Assembly (NCBI GenBank): GCA_017632155.1
Contig: JAGBRZ010000072.1
Location: 1 to 8,061 of the forward strand
DNA from: Clostridia bacterium
GTDB taxonomy: Bacteria > Bacillota_A > Clostridia > Oscillospirales > CAG-272
Reading direction: 5' to 3'
Length of the DNA stretch: 8,061 nucleotides
The number at the start of each line of letters is the position of its first letter. The stretch's first letter is position 1. Under the pieces are notes generated by a model. That model did not search any database. It saw nothing but the letters and a program-made list of their open reading frames with translations, and was not told the DNA's origin. Both the position numbers and the translations under genes were made by a program. This document shows positions 6,453-8,061 of this stretch, in pieces.

Positions 6453-7520
6453 ATGCTGTATTCAAAGGAAGTCGATCAGAGCGGACTCGTCCGCTACGGA
6501 ATTCTCGGTCTTGGTATCGGTATGGCACACGTTGCCGCTGCTGCTGCTTCGAGCAAATGCGTCCTCTGCGCCGTCGCGGACCTCGACGATGCCAGAAAAG
6601 CCACTTTTTCGGAAGAATATCCCGAAGTGCCCACCTATAACACCCTTGAAGAAATGCTCGCGGCAGAAAAGCTTGATGCCGTCAGCATCTGTCTACCCAC
6701 GGGTATGCACGCCGACTACGCCGTTCGCGCAATGGAAGCGGGCGTTCACACGCTCATTGAAAAGCCTATCGACGTGACCGTCGAAAAGGCACTTCCCGTT
6801 ATCGAAGCGGCAAAGAGAACCGGCAAAAAGTGCGGCGTTGTCTTCCAGAACAGATACAATTTCGGTATGGATCCAGTTTGGGAAGGCATTGCGGACGGTA
6901 CCCTCGGCAAGATCTATCTCGGTACTTTTGCCGTCAAGTGGCACCGCGACGATGCATATTACGCCGCAAACGGCGGATGGCGCGGTACTTGGGAGATGGA
7001 CGGCGGCGGATCGCTTATGAACCAGTCGATACATACCGTCGACCTTATGCTTCAGATCATGGGCAAGCCGAAGTCGATCACCTCGCAGATGCGTCTTTGC
7101 GGTCACGATATCGAAAGCGAAGACCTGACCGTTTCCACCCTCACCTTTGAATCGGGTGCGATCGCAACGTTCACAAGCACCACCTGCGCGTACCCCGGCA
7201 TCTGCACCGAGATCTCGCTGACCTGCGAAAACGGATATGTTGCCATTGACGCCGACAAGCTCAAAATGTGGAAGATGCGCGGTGCAGCCCCCGAGGATGA
7301 GGCAGAAAAGCTCGCGCGCTATTCCGTCGGCAACCGCAAAGCACAAAAGCTTTGCCGCGGCAGACTCTTCGGTCACAAGCGAGTAATTGACGATTTCTGT
7401 GCCGCAATACTCGAAGACCGCGAGCCTCCGGTTACTCCGGAGGAAGGACTTCTCCCTCTTCGCGTCATCTGTGCGGCTTACGAATCCGCAAAGACCGGAA
7501 AAACAGTATTTTTTGATTGA
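6453..7520 (+). CDS. Gfo/Idh/MocA family NAD(P)-dependent oxidoreductase
   Basis: The 355-residue protein has an N-terminal Rossmann fold with GILGLGIGMAH (16-26), an acidic residue after strand 2 (VADLD, 41-45), the hallmark EKP at 103-105 (Lys104 expected in catalysis), and a C-terminal alpha/beta domain with GGGSLMNQSIHTVDL (184-198), holding the catalytic-type His194 and Asp197. The family oxidises or reduces sugars, inositols and nucleotide sugars; the substrate cannot be read from sequence. No signal peptide or Tat motif is seen, so it is cytoplasmic. The ATG at 6453 follows AAGGAG by 8 bases, and the gene starts 5 bases after the ddl stop, so the two are co-transcribed. That placement may hint at cell-wall or amino-sugar chemistry, but such a link is weak. 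No good terminator follows before the guaA promoter. Confidence 0.93.
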   Translation: MLYSKEVDQSGLVRYGILGLGIGMAHVAAAAASSKCVLCAVADLDDARKATFSEEYPEVPTYNTLEEMLAAEKLDAVSICLPTGMHADYAVRAMEAGVHTLIEKPIDVTVEKALPVIEAAKRTGKKCGVVFQNRYNFGMDPVWEGIADGTLGKIYLGTFAVKWHRDDAYYAANGGWRGTWEMDGGGSLMNQSIHTVDLMLQIMGKPKSITSQMRLCGHDIESEDLTVSTLTFESGAIATFTSTTCAYPGICTEISLTCENGYVAIDADKLKMWKMRGAAPEDEAEKLARYSVGNRKAQKLCRGRLFGHKRVIDDFCAAILEDREPPVTPEEGLLPLRVICAAYESAKTGKTVFFD

Positions 7521-7566
7521 TTTTTTCAAATTTTTTCGCATAAACTATTGAAATTTGTCAAAAAAA
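7521..7566. other. Imperfect AT-rich inverted repeat overlapping the guaA -35
   Basis: CAAATTT (7527-7533) pairs with AAATTTG (7551-7557), and the flanking TTTTTT pairs with AAAAAA at 7560-7566 after a 2-base bulge. It overlaps the TTGAAA box. It might be a weak end signal for the upstream operon or an operator, but such repeats are common by chance in AT-rich gaps. Confidence 0.25.
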
Positions 7567-7576
7567 GTTATATAAT
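7548..7576 (+). promoter_or_regulatory. Strong sigma-A promoter of guaA
   Basis: TTGAAA (7548-7553), a 17-base spacer and TATAAT (7571-7576) form a near-consensus promoter. Transcription would start near 7583. The leader is only about 27 bases, too short for a purine riboswitch, so guaA is not riboswitch-controlled here. Confidence 0.87.
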
Positions 7577-7596
7577 ATTTTATTATATTTTATCTC

Positions 7597-7601
7597 GGAG
7601 G
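7597..7601 (+). promoter_or_regulatory. Ribosome binding site GGAGG fixing the guaA start
   Basis: GGAGG lies 8 bases before the ATG at 7610. With the promoter just upstream, it makes this the true start, so the lack of an N-terminal glutaminase domain is not a mis-called start. Confidence 0.92.
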
Positions 7602-7609
7602 TGTCTTTA

Positions 7610-8061
7610 ATGAATCCCAACGTAAGACCCGATTCTATGGAAAGAATCACAAATTTTGAACTCGCAAACAAATTTATCGACGAACAGGTCGCTCTCGTCA
7701 GAGAACAGGTTGGGGACAAGAAGGTCCTCCTTGCACTTTCGGGCGGCGTTGACAGCTCCGTTGTTGCCGCACTCCTTATCAAGGCTATCGGAAAGCAGCT
7801 CGTCTGCGTTCACGTAAACCACGGACTTATGAGAAAGGGCGAAAGCGAAGCGGTTATCGAAATGTTCGGCAAGGCGCTTGAGGCAAACCTTGTCTACATC
7901 GACGCTACCGATCGCTATCTTGACCTCCTTGCAGGCGTTTCCGATCCCGAGACCAAGAGAAAGATAATCGGTAAGGAATTTATTGAAATTTTCGCAGAGG
8001 AAGCAAGAAAGCTTGAAGGCATCTCCTTCCTCGGTCAGGGTACCATCTACCCCGACATTCT
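7610..8061 (+). CDS. guaA: GMP synthase, ATP-pyrophosphatase part without N-terminal GATase (5' partial)
   Basis: GMP synthase aminates XMP to GMP using ATP and ammonia from glutamine. The 150 visible residues begin near the start of the ATP-pyrophosphatase domain: the PP-loop SGGVDSS lies at 44-50, followed by [10 protein letters not shown], the region [10 protein letters not shown], and GTIYPD close to the window edge. Standard bacterial GuaA carries about 190 residues of class I glutaminase before this domain; here the promoter, GGAGG and ATG all point to a start without it. This could be a two-subunit enzyme as in many archaea, an ammonia-dependent form, or a protein whose glutaminase lies further downstream. 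The usual VDxG after the first sheet reads VNHG (Asp to Asn, compared from memory). The gene runs off the right end, so its full length is unknown. Confidence 0.9.
   Translation, partial: MNPNVRPDSMERITNFELANKFIDEQVALVREQVGDKKVLLALSGGVDSSVVAALLIKAIGKQLVCVHVNHGLMRKGESEAVIEMFGKALEANLVYIDATDRYLDLLAGVSDPETKRKIIGKEFIEIFAEEARKLEGISFLGQGTIYPDI

Noticed and set aside
6693..7541. 282-codon minus-strand open frame opposite the oxidoreductase gene
   Set aside because: It is a mirror frame of a gene with intact Rossmann and EKP motifs; no ribosome site or domain is seen.
7577..7609. Possible purine riboswitch ahead of guaA
   Set aside because: The leader between the predicted transcription start and the ATG is about 27 bases, too short for an aptamer.

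Overview
The window looks like a chromosomal piece of an uncultured Gram-positive Clostridia-like bacterium (Bacillota), probably a gut or rumen Oscillospiraceae or Christensenellales relative assembled from a metagenome. The support is AT-rich intergenic gaps with near-consensus sigma-A promoters (TTGACT-17-TATAAT, TTGAAA-17-TATAAT), strong GGAGG ribosome sites, moderate-GC genes, and a surface protein whose tail (KKGCGAS, hydrophobic stretch, KKKKED) I remember from such genomes. The taxonomy is inference.

The window has two divergent halves that meet at about 4.4-4.57 kb. The left half is on the minus strand. A small membrane protein with a Cys/Asp repeat (4113-4376) has its own promoter and a strong terminator. 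It is followed by a two-gene operon: a 916-residue secreted protein (1195-3945; signal peptide, beta-helix, beta-sandwich, CE2-like SGNH esterase, Thr/Glu/Pro linker, C-terminal anchor) and a cytosolic-looking Asp-box (sialidase-like) beta-propeller protein (157-1194). The stop of the first abuts the start of the second. These two suggest handling of acetylated or decorated glycans, but the substrate is unknown. The left edge is a perfect 100-base palindrome whose core resembles a terminator; it is probably a contig-end fold-back.

The right half is on the plus strand and is mostly housekeeping. prmC (release-factor glutamine methyltransferase), ddl (D-Ala-D-Ala ligase) and a Gfo/Idh/MocA oxidoreductase form a tight operon. 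A separate strong promoter then drives the 5' part of a GMP synthase gene, which starts directly with the ATP-pyrophosphatase domain and has no N-terminal glutaminase. It runs off the right edge.

No CRISPR array, tRNA, rRNA, transposase, phage gene or riboswitch was seen, and no gene-free stretch exceeds about 180 bases. The most unusual items are the Cys/Asp membrane miniprotein, the beta-helix/CE2 fusion with its non-LPXTG tail, and the GATase-less GMP synthase. I do not see a clear new multi-gene defence or mobile system.
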